Below are positions 1 through 8,600 of a DNA stretch of 15,199 nt, piece by piece (the stretch's first letter is position 1; each line of letters starts with the position of its first letter). The stretch is from Marinilabiliales bacterium. GTDB lineage: Bacteria; Bacteroidota; Bacteroidia; Bacteroidales; SZUA-534. The position numbers were made by a program, and so were the translations under genes. Under the pieces are notes generated by a model. That model was not told the DNA's origin. It saw only the letters and a list, made by a program, of their open reading frames with translations, and made no database searches. The stretch is from assembly GCA_003512955.1 (NCBI GenBank), contig DOTG01000029.1:1-15199 (forward strand). Direction: 5' to 3'.

Positions 1-7
1 TTTATCT

Positions 8-25
8 TTCCCGATAGTCATATAA
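8..25. repeat. Left copy of an 18-base inverted repeat shared with the right end
   Basis: The 18 bases TTCCCGATAGTCATATAA are the exact reverse complement of positions 15178-15195. Outside the 18 bases (positions 1-7) the sequence no longer matches the other end; just inside (position 26 on) it also diverges. A perfect 18-base inverted match exactly at both edges of a 15.2 kb piece is unlikely to be chance. The likeliest reading is that both edges run a few bases into terminal inverted repeats of a multi-copy insertion sequence that lies outside the window. No transposase is visible, so the family cannot be named. Confidence 0.6.
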
Positions 26-102
26 AGTATTAATATGTAAAAAAGCTAACAGCAGAAATTCAAAGATTTAATAAAAGTTTCATGTAAATATTTATCCCCA
101 AC

Positions 103-402
103 TTATAAATCCAGTATGAATAAAAAAAAATTATACAGCAGAGCCACGCCAAAATACAAAAACGGCACTTCGCTGGTAAAGGCTTTTCCCGTAATTCCTC
201 CGTCGGATGTGAGGTTGTGGGTTTCAGGTTGAAAAAAATGCATTCCTCCCTGGTAATAATTCAAAGCGATGGAAGCACAATCGGATTGCCTCCATTTATG
301 AACCGATTGGGGCTGGTAGAAAAGGGTTTGGTGGTATCGGTACATAAAGCCGATGGCAACCAGCAACAAAATAAAAATTAGGGATGGAAGATGCTTTTTC
401 AT
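103..402 (-). pseudogene. Broken or truncated GT39-like membrane glycosyltransferase, N-terminal fragment
   Basis: The 99-residue reading frame starts with a lysine-led signal-anchor helix (residues 5-21). A periplasmic-loop segment rich in W, R, Q and D follows (WRQSDCASIALNYYQ, about 37-51), then SDGGITGKAFTSEVPFLYF. This pattern is typical of the first loop of Bacteroidota ArnT/PMT-like (GT39) proteins, which normally have about 450-550 residues, so most of the gene is missing. The frame stops right after an A9 tract at 122-130. Reading on with one base fewer gives YSYWIYKLGIN and an open frame to a stop at 60-62, which resembles the next part of the family (usually GYHxWIYRLxN). A frameshift is therefore likely, genuine or a sequencing error near the edge. 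The gene starts 24 bases after the GT2 gene and is probably the last gene of that operon. Confidence 0.6.
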
Positions 403-426
403 GGATGCGAAAGGCTTGAATTCATT

Positions 427-1182
427 TTATTGATTAATATGATCCCGATAAATCCGAAATTTTCCCAAGCCCCATTTTTGCATCCGGTAGCTTATGGAAA
501 CCCCAAGTACCCCAAACCCATATTGGATGCTCCGCTTCAGATTAATGGATGAAGCCTCGTCAAAATATTTGGTAGGGCAGGTGATTTCAGCAATTTCAAA
601 CCCTTTAAAGCATATTTGTGCCAGCATTTGGTTGTCGAACACAAAATCATTGGAATTGATGTTATAGTCAATGTTTTTCAAAACATTTTGTGAAAATGCC
701 CGGTAGCCGGTGTGGTATTCTGATAACTTCTGGTTCATCAGGATATTTTGAGTGAAAGTCAGTACGCGGTTGGCCAGGTATTTATACCAGGGCATGCCGC
801 CTTTCAACGCTCCTTTTCCCAGAATGCGTGAACCCAGGACTACTTCATATACTTGGTTGGCAATAAGATAAGCCAAGGAGTGTATGAGTTTTGGCGTATA
901 TTGATAATCGGGATGCAGCATAATTACAATGTCGGCACCCAGTTCGATGGCTTTGTTATAACAGCTCTTCTGGTTTCCCCCGTAACCCAGATTTTTTTCG
1001 TGCTGTATCAGGTGTTGAATACCTAATTTTTTTGCTACTTCAACGGTGTTGTCGCAGCTATGGTCATCAACAAGTATGACAAAATCCACGATATCGAAAG
1101 GAATTTCCCGGTAGGTTTTTTCCAACGTATTGCTGGCATTGTATGCAGGCAAAACCACTGCTATTTTTTTGTTCTGTATCAT
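427..1182 (-). CDS. GT2 family glycosyltransferase, dolichyl/polyprenyl-phosphate sugar synthase-like
   Basis: A 251-residue GT-A fold glycosyltransferase. The N-terminal strand IAVVLPAYNASNTLEKT (7-23) is followed by the nucleotide-binding DDHS (39-42), NLGYGGNQK (64-72) and the metal-binding site LHPDYQY (89-95), which takes the place of the DxD motif. GSRILGKGALKGGMPWYK (117-134) and EYHTGYRAFS (155-164) are the acceptor and catalytic loops seen in DPM1-like enzymes. There is no C-terminal pair of membrane helices, so it is the short, peripheral form. By family it would move a sugar from a nucleotide donor to polyprenyl phosphate on the cytoplasmic side; the sugar cannot be told from sequence. 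It starts 2 bases after the stop of the upstream GT39 gene, so the two are almost certainly co-transcribed and may be translationally coupled. The lipid-linked sugar it makes could be the donor for the GT39 neighbours. Confidence 0.85.
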   Translation of the reverse strand: MIQNKKIAVVLPAYNASNTLEKTYREIPFDIVDFVILVDDHSCDNTVEVAKKLGIQHLIQHEKNLGYGGNQKSCYNKAIELGADIVIMLHPDYQYTPKLIHSLAYLIANQVYEVVLGSRILGKGALKGGMPWYKYLANRVLTFTQNILMNQKLSEYHTGYRAFSQNVLKNIDYNINSNDFVFDNQMLAQICFKGFEIAEITCPTKYFDEASSINLKRSIQYGFGVLGVSISYRMQKWGLGKFRIYRDHINQ

Positions 1183-1184
1183 AT

Positions 1185-2837
1185 TTAATTATTCTTTGGG
1201 TACCGGACTGCCATTACAAATCCGTTTTTTTCGTAAATTTTTTCAATGTCTGAATAATTTTTGAATACCTCATCGGAACGGGTATTTTTCATAATAAAAT
1301 AGGCCGGCTTGTCGATAGGGCCCTTTAACAACCATTCCAAATCATTGGATTCAGGGTGCGCTGCCGGCATTTTCTGTCCATAAAAATAGGGGGCATAACT
1401 TTTATAGCCAAGTGTGGTGACATAGCAATCGCAACCTTGTTTTTCTTTAAAAAAAGCAATGGCAGCATGTTGCGAATATTGCTCAATTTTAGGAACAATA
1501 ACTACCAAAGTGCTATAGCTAAAAAGTGTTATTCCTATGAACAATGTGAGGATGGAAAGCCATCGGTAATTCTGGCGGATCAGGAACATACTTGATAAAA
1601 CACCCGAAAGTAGGATTAATGCTACCAAAAATTCCCAACCCGACCAATTTACCTGGGCTGAAAGATTCGCCGCGGCAAAAGGGTCTTTATCTGTCAGGAA
1701 ATCAACCATCTTGGTTTTATAAGCCTCAATAAATGTTGCTCCGGCTACAAAAGCAGCAATTAGCCCTCCAGTTCCAATAAACGAGAGTTGAAGCCATTTT
1801 GGAATCTTAATCTCATTATGCAAGAACTGGTAAACAACAGTAGTGCCAATAAAAGAAACCGGAAAATAGGCCAACGAGGAATAATGTACAATCTTTGTTT
1901 TGACAATTGTAAACACCACCAAAACAACGCCTAAAAGTATTTTTATCCAGAGGAGCGTGTCAGTATTTAACTTTTGGATTGAGTTTTTCCCAAACCCCAT
2001 TAATGCGAAAAACGAAATAGGAAAAACCCCTACTAAGATCACAACCCAGTGATATAAAAAGAACCCTCCATGCCCGGCATCCTGGGTCTGAAATAACCGG
2101 ATCTGGTATTCCACAAATTCTTTAATAATGCCAAAATTCCCAAAACTTATCTGGAGGATGAACCAAAAACCGCCGACCAACAATACCAGGATTAAAAAGA
2201 GCATTACATCGCCCCACGTAAAGGAAACCCTGAATTTTTTGAATATCAGAAAAATGAACAGGGTTAAACCAAAAAGCATGAAACCTACCGGGCCTTTGGT
2301 CAATATGGCCAAACCAATTAATATGGCTGATACGATAAGGCTGGGGCGGTGCTGCCGGTTCAGGTATTGAAAAGCAAAATAGAGGCTGCTGAATATAAAA
2401 AGGTTGAACCAGGGATCGATAATCCCCGATTTGAAATAAATAAATGGTAACAATGACCCAGCATACGAAACAACCCAAATAAAACCAAACTTTTGGTTTA
2501 CCTCTTTTTTCCCAATCCAAAACAAAAAACATAAAGTAAAAATGCCGCAAACAGCATTCGGAAAGCGGGCTGCAAATTCATTGATGCCAAAAAGTTTCAT
2601 TGATAGAACCTGAAACCAGATAAATAAAGGAGGTTTTTCCCAAAAGGGTTCATAATTGATCCGTACTGTAAGGTAATCGCCTGTAACCAGCATCTCCCGG
2701 GCCGACTCGGCAAAATTGATCTCATCCCAATCGAATAGGGGAACCCACCCAATAAATGGAACAAATAAAAGCGCGGCTGCAATTGCGATAAATAAATAAT
2801 TGAATAAGTTCTTATTTCTCATACGTGCTTCAAACAT
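1185..2837 (-). CDS. ArnT/PMT-like GT39 family integral membrane glycosyltransferase
   Basis: A 550-residue polytopic protein of usual length for the family. The first helix (about 13-31) is followed by a periplasmic loop with the acidic catalytic motif FDWDEINFAESARE (35-48) and FWEKPPLFIW (65-74), both hallmarks of ArnT-type transferases. About ten further hydrophobic helices lead to a soluble C-terminal domain from about residue 450 (KEKQGCDCYVTTLGYKSYAPYFYG and on). The enzyme would take a sugar from a polyprenyl phosphate and place it on a lipid A, glycan or protein acceptor at the outer face of the inner membrane. The acceptor is unknown, and the name ArnT should not be taken to mean aminoarabinose. 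It is first in a minus-strand operon with the GT2 gene. An internal ATG at 2820-2822 (MRNKNLFNYLF) is an equally good start and would give a typical positively charged N-terminus. Confidence 0.88.
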   Translation of the reverse strand: MFEARMRNKNLFNYLFIAIAAALLFVPFIGWVPLFDWDEINFAESAREMLVTGDYLTVRINYEPFWEKPPLFIWFQVLSMKLFGINEFAARFPNAVCGIFTLCFLFWIGKKEVNQKFGFIWVVSYAGSLLPFIYFKSGIIDPWFNLFIFSSLYFAFQYLNRQHRPSLIVSAILIGLAILTKGPVGFMLFGLTLFIFLIFKKFRVSFTWGDVMLFLILVLLVGGFWFILQISFGNFGIIKEFVEYQIRLFQTQDAGHGGFFLYHWVVILVGVFPISFFALMGFGKNSIQKLNTDTLLWIKILLGVVLVVFTIVKTKIVHYSSLAYFPVSFIGTTVVYQFLHNEIKIPKWLQLSFIGTGGLIAAFVAGATFIEAYKTKMVDFLTDKDPFAAANLSAQVNWSGWEFLVALILLSGVLSSMFLIRQNYRWLSILTLFIGITLFSYSTLVVIVPKIEQYSQHAAIAFFKEKQGCDCYVTTLGYKSYAPYFYGQKMPAAHPESNDLEWLLKGPIDKPAYFIMKNTRSDEVFKNYSDIEKIYEKNGFVMAVRYPKNN

Positions 2838-3095
2838 ACCAAAAAAACGGTAAACAATAAAAGGATAAAACCTTCAATTAATTATCCCAATGTTCGAATT
2901 CCTTGTGTAAAATTGCGTTGCTGATTGATTGTAACTAATTGATAACGATAAGTTAATTTAAAGGATTTAGGTTGTTTAAAAGAATTCAAAAGTTCATCGT
3001 TCAAAAGAAAAAATTATTAGTAAATTCGGGGCTGGTTTTTAAAAAATGATACCAAGAGGAATTGATTAGTTTCGAATATTAAATTACAGCATATA
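2838..3095. promoter_or_regulatory. Divergent intergenic region between the glycosyltransferase operon and purA
   Basis: This AT-rich interval of 258 bases separates divergent genes and must hold promoters for both. On the plus strand, TAGTTTCG (3067-3074), 21 bases before the purA ATG, differs by one base from the Bacteroidota -7 box TAnnTTTG. TAAATTCG (3021-3028) is a second one-mismatch candidate. No convincing -33 TTG is placed in front of either. The octamer TTCAAAAG occurs twice (2985-2992 and 3000-3007). No convincing box was found for the minus strand. Confidence 0.3.
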
Positions 3096-4364
3096 ATGAA
3101 AGTAGATGTTTTGTTAGGGCTTCAATGGGGCGATGAAGGAAAAGGAAAAATTGTGGATGTATTAACTCCCACCTATCACGTGATAACCCGTTTTCAGGGA
3201 GGTGCCAATGCTGGTCACAGTCTTGAATTCAATAATATGAAGCATGTGTTGCACCTGATACCCTCGGGTATTTTTCATGAAAATGCTGTCAATATTATAG
3301 GTAATGGTGTGGTATTGGATCCGGCTATCTTCCGGAGTGAAGTGATTGAAATTGAGAAGAAATTCCACATCGACCTTACCAAACGGCTGCAAATAGCCAA
3401 AAAAGCCAATTTAATTGTCCCGACCCACCGGATTCTCGATGGTGCTATGGAAGAGGCCAAAGGCCAGGGGAAAATCGGTTCAACCTTAAAAGGGATTGGA
3501 CCAGCTTATACCGATAAGGTAGGAAGAAACGCGTTGAGGGTAGGGGACATCCTGTTACCAAATTTTAAAGAAAAATACCAGCACCTGAAAGAACTTCATT
3601 TGAAACAACTGTCGTTGTACAATTACCAATTCGATATTTCCCAACTGGAAAAAGATTGGTTTGAGGGGATTGAATTGATCAAAACTTTCGCGTTGATCGA
3701 CAGCGAGCATATTATCAATAAATACATTCAGGAAAAAGAGACCCGCATATTGGCCGAAGGCGCCCAGGGTTCAATGCTTGATATTGATTTTGGTTCTTAT
3801 CCTTTTGTAACCTCATCGAATACCATTTGTGCCGGAGCTTGTACCGGAATGGGAATAGCCCCTTCAAACATTGGCGGGGTGAAGGGAATCTTTAAAGCCT
3901 ATTGTACCCGTGTGGGTTCAGGCCCATTTCCAACGGAATTGTTCGACGAGATTGGACAAAAACTCCGTGAAATTGGTCATGAATTTGGGAGCACCACCGG
4001 ACGCCCGCGCCGGTGCGGTTGGCTCGACCTGGTGGCATTGAAATACAGCATCATGATCAATGGCGTAACCGAGCTTATCATGACCAAAGCCGATGTACTC
4101 GATAATTTTGATACCCTTAAAGTTGCCGTTGGTTATAAAGTAAACGGAAAACCATTGGATTATTTCCCCTACGAGATCGACCAGAAGATTGAACCTATCT
4201 ATAAAGAATTTCCGGGTTGGAAATGTGACATTACCTGTAAGAATTCAGAAAAGGAACTTCCTAAAGAATTGATGGATTATGTCCGGTTTATTGAAACGGA
4301 AACCGGGGTTCCTGTTAAAATGGTTTCCGTGGGACCCGACCGCGATGCTACTATTTTGAGGTAG
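3096..4364 (+). CDS. purA: Adenylosuccinate synthetase
   Basis: PurA makes adenylosuccinate from IMP, aspartate and GTP, the first committed step from IMP to AMP, in the cytosol. The 422-residue length is normal. The GTP-binding loop WGDEGKGKI (11-19) contains the catalytic base D13, and GGANAGHSLEF (35-45) contains the catalytic H41; both numbers match the E. coli enzyme. The family signatures GIGPAYTDKVGRNALRVGD (133-151) and EGAQGSMLDIDFGSYPFVTS (221-240) are intact. So are TRVGSGPFPTEL (271-282), TTGRPRRCGWLD (300-311) and the guanine-binding TKADVLD (330-336). The gene stands alone on the plus strand and is convergent with tsaD. The ATG at 3096 gives the standard N-terminus MKVDVLLGLQWGDEG. 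Confidence 0.98.
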   Translation: MKVDVLLGLQWGDEGKGKIVDVLTPTYHVITRFQGGANAGHSLEFNNMKHVLHLIPSGIFHENAVNIIGNGVVLDPAIFRSEVIEIEKKFHIDLTKRLQIAKKANLIVPTHRILDGAMEEAKGQGKIGSTLKGIGPAYTDKVGRNALRVGDILLPNFKEKYQHLKELHLKQLSLYNYQFDISQLEKDWFEGIELIKTFALIDSEHIINKYIQEKETRILAEGAQGSMLDIDFGSYPFVTSSNTICAGACTGMGIAPSNIGGVKGIFKAYCTRVGSGPFPTELFDEIGQKLREIGHEFGSTTGRPRRCGWLDLVALKYSIMINGVTELIMTKADVLDNFDTLKVAVGYKVNGKPLDYFPYEIDQKIEPIYKEFPGWKCDITCKNSEKELPKELMDYVRFIETETGVPVKMVSVGPDRDATILR

Positions 4365-4371
4365 TAGTTTT
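4348..4371 (+). terminator. Possible weak terminator at the end of purA
   Basis: CTACTA (4348-4353) and TAGTAG (4362-4367) form a 6-base-pair stem around an 8-base loop and are followed by TTTT. The stem overlaps the purA stop codon. It is AT-rich and short, so it may be weak or fortuitous. Its place between convergent genes is right for a terminator. Confidence 0.3.
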
Positions 4372-4413
4372 CGAAGAAATTTTCAACAGAAGTTCTATTT
4401 CAGCGTAGTAACC

Positions 4414-5433
4414 TTACAATCCTAACCTTGCCATAGGGGTAATATCGTGTTGGGCAAATTCACCTTTTAAGAATTTATAATATCCGGTAATGGCTATCAT
4501 TGCTGCATTATCGGTGGTATAGGCAAATTTGGGAATGTAGATGTTGGCATGGTGTTTTTTTCCATATTGAACCAGAGCCTCGCGCAACCCGGAATTGGCC
4601 GAAACCCCTCCGGCTACGGTAATTTCTTTAATACCCAGATTTTTTGCTGCCTGATGCAGTTTATCCATCAGAATTTCAATTATGGTATGCTGTAACGAGG
4701 CACATAAATCGTTTTTGTTTTCCTCAATATAGTTGGGATTGGTTTTCAGTTCGTCGCGCAAGTGGTAAAGGAAACTGGTTTTTAAGCCGCTGAAACTGTA
4801 ATTGTATCCTTCAATCCGGGGTTTGGCAAATTTTATTTTGGTGGGGTTTCCCTCTTTGGCCAATTTATCTACCATCGGTCCTCCGGGATAGGGCAGTTGC
4901 ATCACTTTGGCACATTTATCGAAAGCCTCGCCTGCGGCATCATCAATGGTGGAGCCAATAACCTCCATGTGGAGGTGATCTTTTACCAGTACCAGTTGGG
5001 AATTGCCCCCCGAAACCAGCAGGCACAAAAATGGGAAGTTGGGTTGGTTGGTATCGTTTACATCCTCCTTAATAAAATGGGCGAGCACATGGCCTTGCAG
5101 GTGATTCACCTCAATCAGGGGAATGTTTTGAGCCAGGGCAAACCCTTTTGCAAACGAAGTCCCCACGAGTAACGAACCCAACAGACCCGGCCCACGGGTA
5201 AAAGCCACTGCTGAAATATCGGAGGGAGAAATTCCCGCCTGTTTGATAGCCGCATCCACTACGGGGACAATATTTTGCTGGTGAGCCCGGGAGGCCAGTT
5301 CTGGAACCACACCCCCAAATTGTTGATGCACCAGTTGGTTTGCAATCAGGTTCGAACGGATGACACCATCCGTAATGACCGATGCCGAAGTATCGTCGCA
5401 CGATGATTCAATACCCAAGATAGTTATGCTCAT
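4414..5433 (-). CDS. tsaD: tRNA N6-adenosine threonylcarbamoyltransferase TsaD (Gcp/Kae1)
   Basis: TsaD transfers the threonylcarbamoyl group of TC-AMP to A37 of ANN-decoding tRNAs, giving t6A; in bacteria it works with TsaB and TsaE in the cytosol. The protein has 339 residues. ITILGIESSCDDTSASV (3-19) is the ASKHA N-terminal signature. HLQGH (111-115) carries the two iron-binding histidines, at the same numbers as E. coli H111 and H115. SGGNSQL (141-147), GEAFDKCAKVM (168-178), AGGVSAN (284-290) and TTDNAAMIA (306-314), with the third metal ligand D308, complete the active site. The frame stays open upstream to an ATG at 5526, but the extra 31 residues are lysine-rich and lie outside the family alignment, so I chose the ATG at 5431-5433. 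The gene is divergent from tamB and convergent with purA. Confidence 0.97.
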   Translation of the reverse strand: MSITILGIESSCDDTSASVITDGVIRSNLIANQLVHQQFGGVVPELASRAHQQNIVPVVDAAIKQAGISPSDISAVAFTRGPGLLGSLLVGTSFAKGFALAQNIPLIEVNHLQGHVLAHFIKEDVNDTNQPNFPFLCLLVSGGNSQLVLVKDHLHMEVIGSTIDDAAGEAFDKCAKVMQLPYPGGPMVDKLAKEGNPTKIKFAKPRIEGYNYSFSGLKTSFLYHLRDELKTNPNYIEENKNDLCASLQHTIIEILMDKLHQAAKNLGIKEITVAGGVSANSGLREALVQYGKKHHANIYIPKFAYTTDNAAMIAITGYYKFLKGEFAQHDITPMARLGL

Positions 5434-5490
5434 AAGAATTTCTTTCGATAAAAAGAACCGCTCCTTTTTATATTTATATTTAGCAATTAT

Positions 5491-5499
5491 TATTTTTGC
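5491..5499 (+). promoter_or_regulatory. Candidate -7 promoter box for tamB
   Basis: TATTTTTGC matches the Bacteroidota -7 consensus TAnnTTTG followed by a pyrimidine, with no mismatch. It lies in the gap between tsaD and tamB, about 50 bases before the likely start of the tamB frame. A clear -33 TTG is lacking. In such AT-rich DNA a chance match is possible. Confidence 0.35.
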
Positions 5500-5603
5500 T
5501 CTTCCAGCTTTGTTGGGGGGAAGCAAGCTTAAACAATTAAAACGCCAAAATTATTAAAAAAACAGCTAAAATAGTAGCTTATTTTGTCCTTATCCTGACA
5601 GGG

Positions 5604-8600
5604 GTGGTGGTAGCCTTTTGGACCGCTATGCGCACACCTGCCGTTCAAACAATGATTGCAAAAAAGCTTGCCTCGCAACTGTCGGCAAAATTCCATACCG
5701 TGATTTCCATTGAACGGGCCAGATATGGTTTGAAAAGAAACCTTGTGTTGCAAAACCTGTTGGTAAAAGACCTTGAAAACGATTCTTTGATTTATATTGA
5801 AAGGTTGGATTTGACTGTAAGTAAGCTAGAACTCCTTCACAAAAAGCTTGAATTGGCGCAATTGGATGTCAAAAATCTGAAAAGTAAATTGAAAACCCTG
5901 ACTGATTCAACCTACAATTTCAGTTTTATTCTCGATCAATTAAATTCGCAAAGCGGTGATCCATTGGAATGGACCATTTCACTTTCCGATTTAAACATGG
6001 TGAACAATAGCATTCAGTACCAATGGGGAACCGAGCGTTTCCATTTTAATGACATCTCGGCTCATTGTACTGATTTTGTTTACGATTCCACACAGCTTTC
6101 CTTTAACCTGAACAGCTTTTCGTTTGGATTAAACCAACAAATCAATGTCCAAAATATTTCATTCAATTTTAATCTGGATCAACAAAAGGTTGCTTTTGAC
6201 GAAATTCATCTGTTGAGCAATCATTCGTATGTGAATGTCGATAAATTCTATATCAAAAATGGTAGTAACCGGCAGCTTCCGGTACTTCACTTTGAAAAGG
6301 TGCAGTCGAAGATTTTCTTGAACGAATTTTCAAGTATTATTCCTCGGTTTAGTCAGACAGCTGACTATTTTTCTATTACAGGAAATTTAATAGCCAATTT
6401 GAAGTCGATAAAAGGGGAACAAGTTGTCTTGCGATTGGGCAACGAAAGTGAGCTTCAGTCAAGCTTTGTGGTACATAATTACAATACGCTAGATAGCATA
6501 GACTTCGCACTTAATATTCAGGAACTGCATTCAAATGTGACGGATATAAAACACATTGCCTGTCATTATTTTAAGCAAGACACCAATCAATTAACCAATT
6601 TTCTTGATCCTTTGGGTAAGTTAAACTTTCAGGGAACTATAAAAGGGAACAATAATGAAATAGATGCTGCCGGAAGATTTGCTTCAGCAATTGGTGTGAT
6701 ACATTCTGATGTCCATTTGGAACGGAAAACGGACAATCAGAAAATATCCATAGATGGAAATCTGCGAGCTATACCCATTTACCCTTCGGTGTTGATACAA
6801 AACAAATCTATTGGTGAGCTGGCTTTTAATTTAAATACCCATGGGTTTTATTCTTCAAAAGAGGGAATTCAGATGGGTATTGATGGGATGATTCAAAAAT
6901 TTGTCCTGAATGGGCGTTCTATTGATTCAGTTGGGGTGAAAGGAAATATTGAAAAGGAAATGTTTACGGGCCGTATCTCGTCATTCGATCCTAAAATCAG
7001 GTTCGACTTTGAAGGGGTGTTAAACTTCGATACACTTCCTTCTTACGATTTTACCCTCAATATGTATTACGCCAATTTGTATCAATTGGGGTTTAATAAA
7101 AAGGATTCGTTGGCAAATCTTTCATTTGATGTTAAAGCCAAATTTTTGGGCAATAAATTCGAAAACTCCTCTGGTGGCATTGTGGTAACCAATTTGTACT
7201 ACTTTAAAGACACAACCTATTTTGCCACCGATAGTATTTCGGTTTCATCGGTACCAACTGCCAAAGGGAACCGGTTCAATTTTAATTCGGAATATTTTAC
7301 CATAGAACTCGAAGGCCATTTCAACACGCTTACCGTGTCGCGCGAGATTGAAACGTTGATTAAGCATCACTTGCCTTCACTTGGCAAAAGCGACCCGAAG
7401 AAAATGACCAACGACTTTACCTTTACCATTGTTGCCGAATACCCCCATCCGTTGACCGGGCTTTTGCTACCCGAATTCCGCATTTCACCGGGAACCATTG
7501 TTACAGGCAGGTTCGATGGTGCAAGCAACAACCTTAATTTCTCGGTATTCTCCAACCGGGTGGAATTCTTTAACCGGAGGATTGATGAGTTGAATTTAAA
7601 GGCATACACCAAAAACAATCGGTTGTTTGTGAATATGGATTCCAAAGAGTTCCGCTATGCCGAAAACACTTCGTTGAAAAATTTTATGTCGAGTATGAAT
7701 ATTTTCAACGACAGTATTAAACTCAATTTCAATTGGAACAACTGGTTGGACAAAAACTACAGCGGAAACCTGAATTCGTTGGTTACTTTTTCGAAAAATC
7801 TACAGAATTTTAACCTTAAACTGGATATTTATCCCTCGAACATTGTAGTACACGATACTATCTGGTATTTAAGCAAAGCAAGTTTAATAAAAGATTCCTC
7901 GGGTTTCTCCGTTGCAAACCTTAAGATCGACAATGGAAGTTCCGACGTGAGCGTCGAAGGAAGGGTATCCAAAAATCCAAACGACAGCCTGAGTATTTCG
8001 CTCAAAAATATTAACCTTACCTATTTAAACCCCATAATTAAAGATGACCAACTGCTTTTAGGAGGGATTATCACCGGGAAAACAGTGATTAAAGATGCCA
8101 TGGCTTTTATTCAAATAAACTCCAATTTCGATGTTCAAAACCTGAGCCTGAACCATGAACTTATTGGCAATACCCATCTTGAAAGTAGTTGGGATCAGAC
8201 CAACAAAAAATTAGATATGTATTTTGATGCCAGGATAAATGATCTATCAACGATTGAAGCAACCGGATTTTATCTGGCACCCGAGGATTTTTTGGATATC
8301 AATGTCAATCTCAACAGGCAATCGGTAAAAATACTCCAACCCTTTTTGGAACCTACTTTTATTCATTTGAAAGGGGAGCTGGCCGGGAAAATCAAACTGT
8401 ATGGAACCTATCCCGATTTGAAATGGAAAGGTTCCGTTTTTACCGACAATACCTCGTTTACCATTGCTAGCACCGGGGTAAATTATCAGCTTAGGGATTC
8501 CGTTCAGCTTAACAATTTTCAGATTCTGTTTAACAATGCACATGTTTTCGATAAGGATCAAAACGAGGCAACCGTAAATGGGAATATCACCCACCACCAA

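Noticed and set aside
5434..5526. Upstream extension of tsaD to an earlier ATG
   Set aside because: The 31 extra residues are lysine-rich, derive from the promoter region and precede the universally conserved ILGIESSCDDT start.
5360..5557. 65-codon plus-strand frame overlapping the tsaD start, ending at the tamB start region
   Set aside because: Most of it is antisense to conserved tsaD codons and it matches no known protein. Coupling to tamB through its stop codon is conceivable but unsupported.
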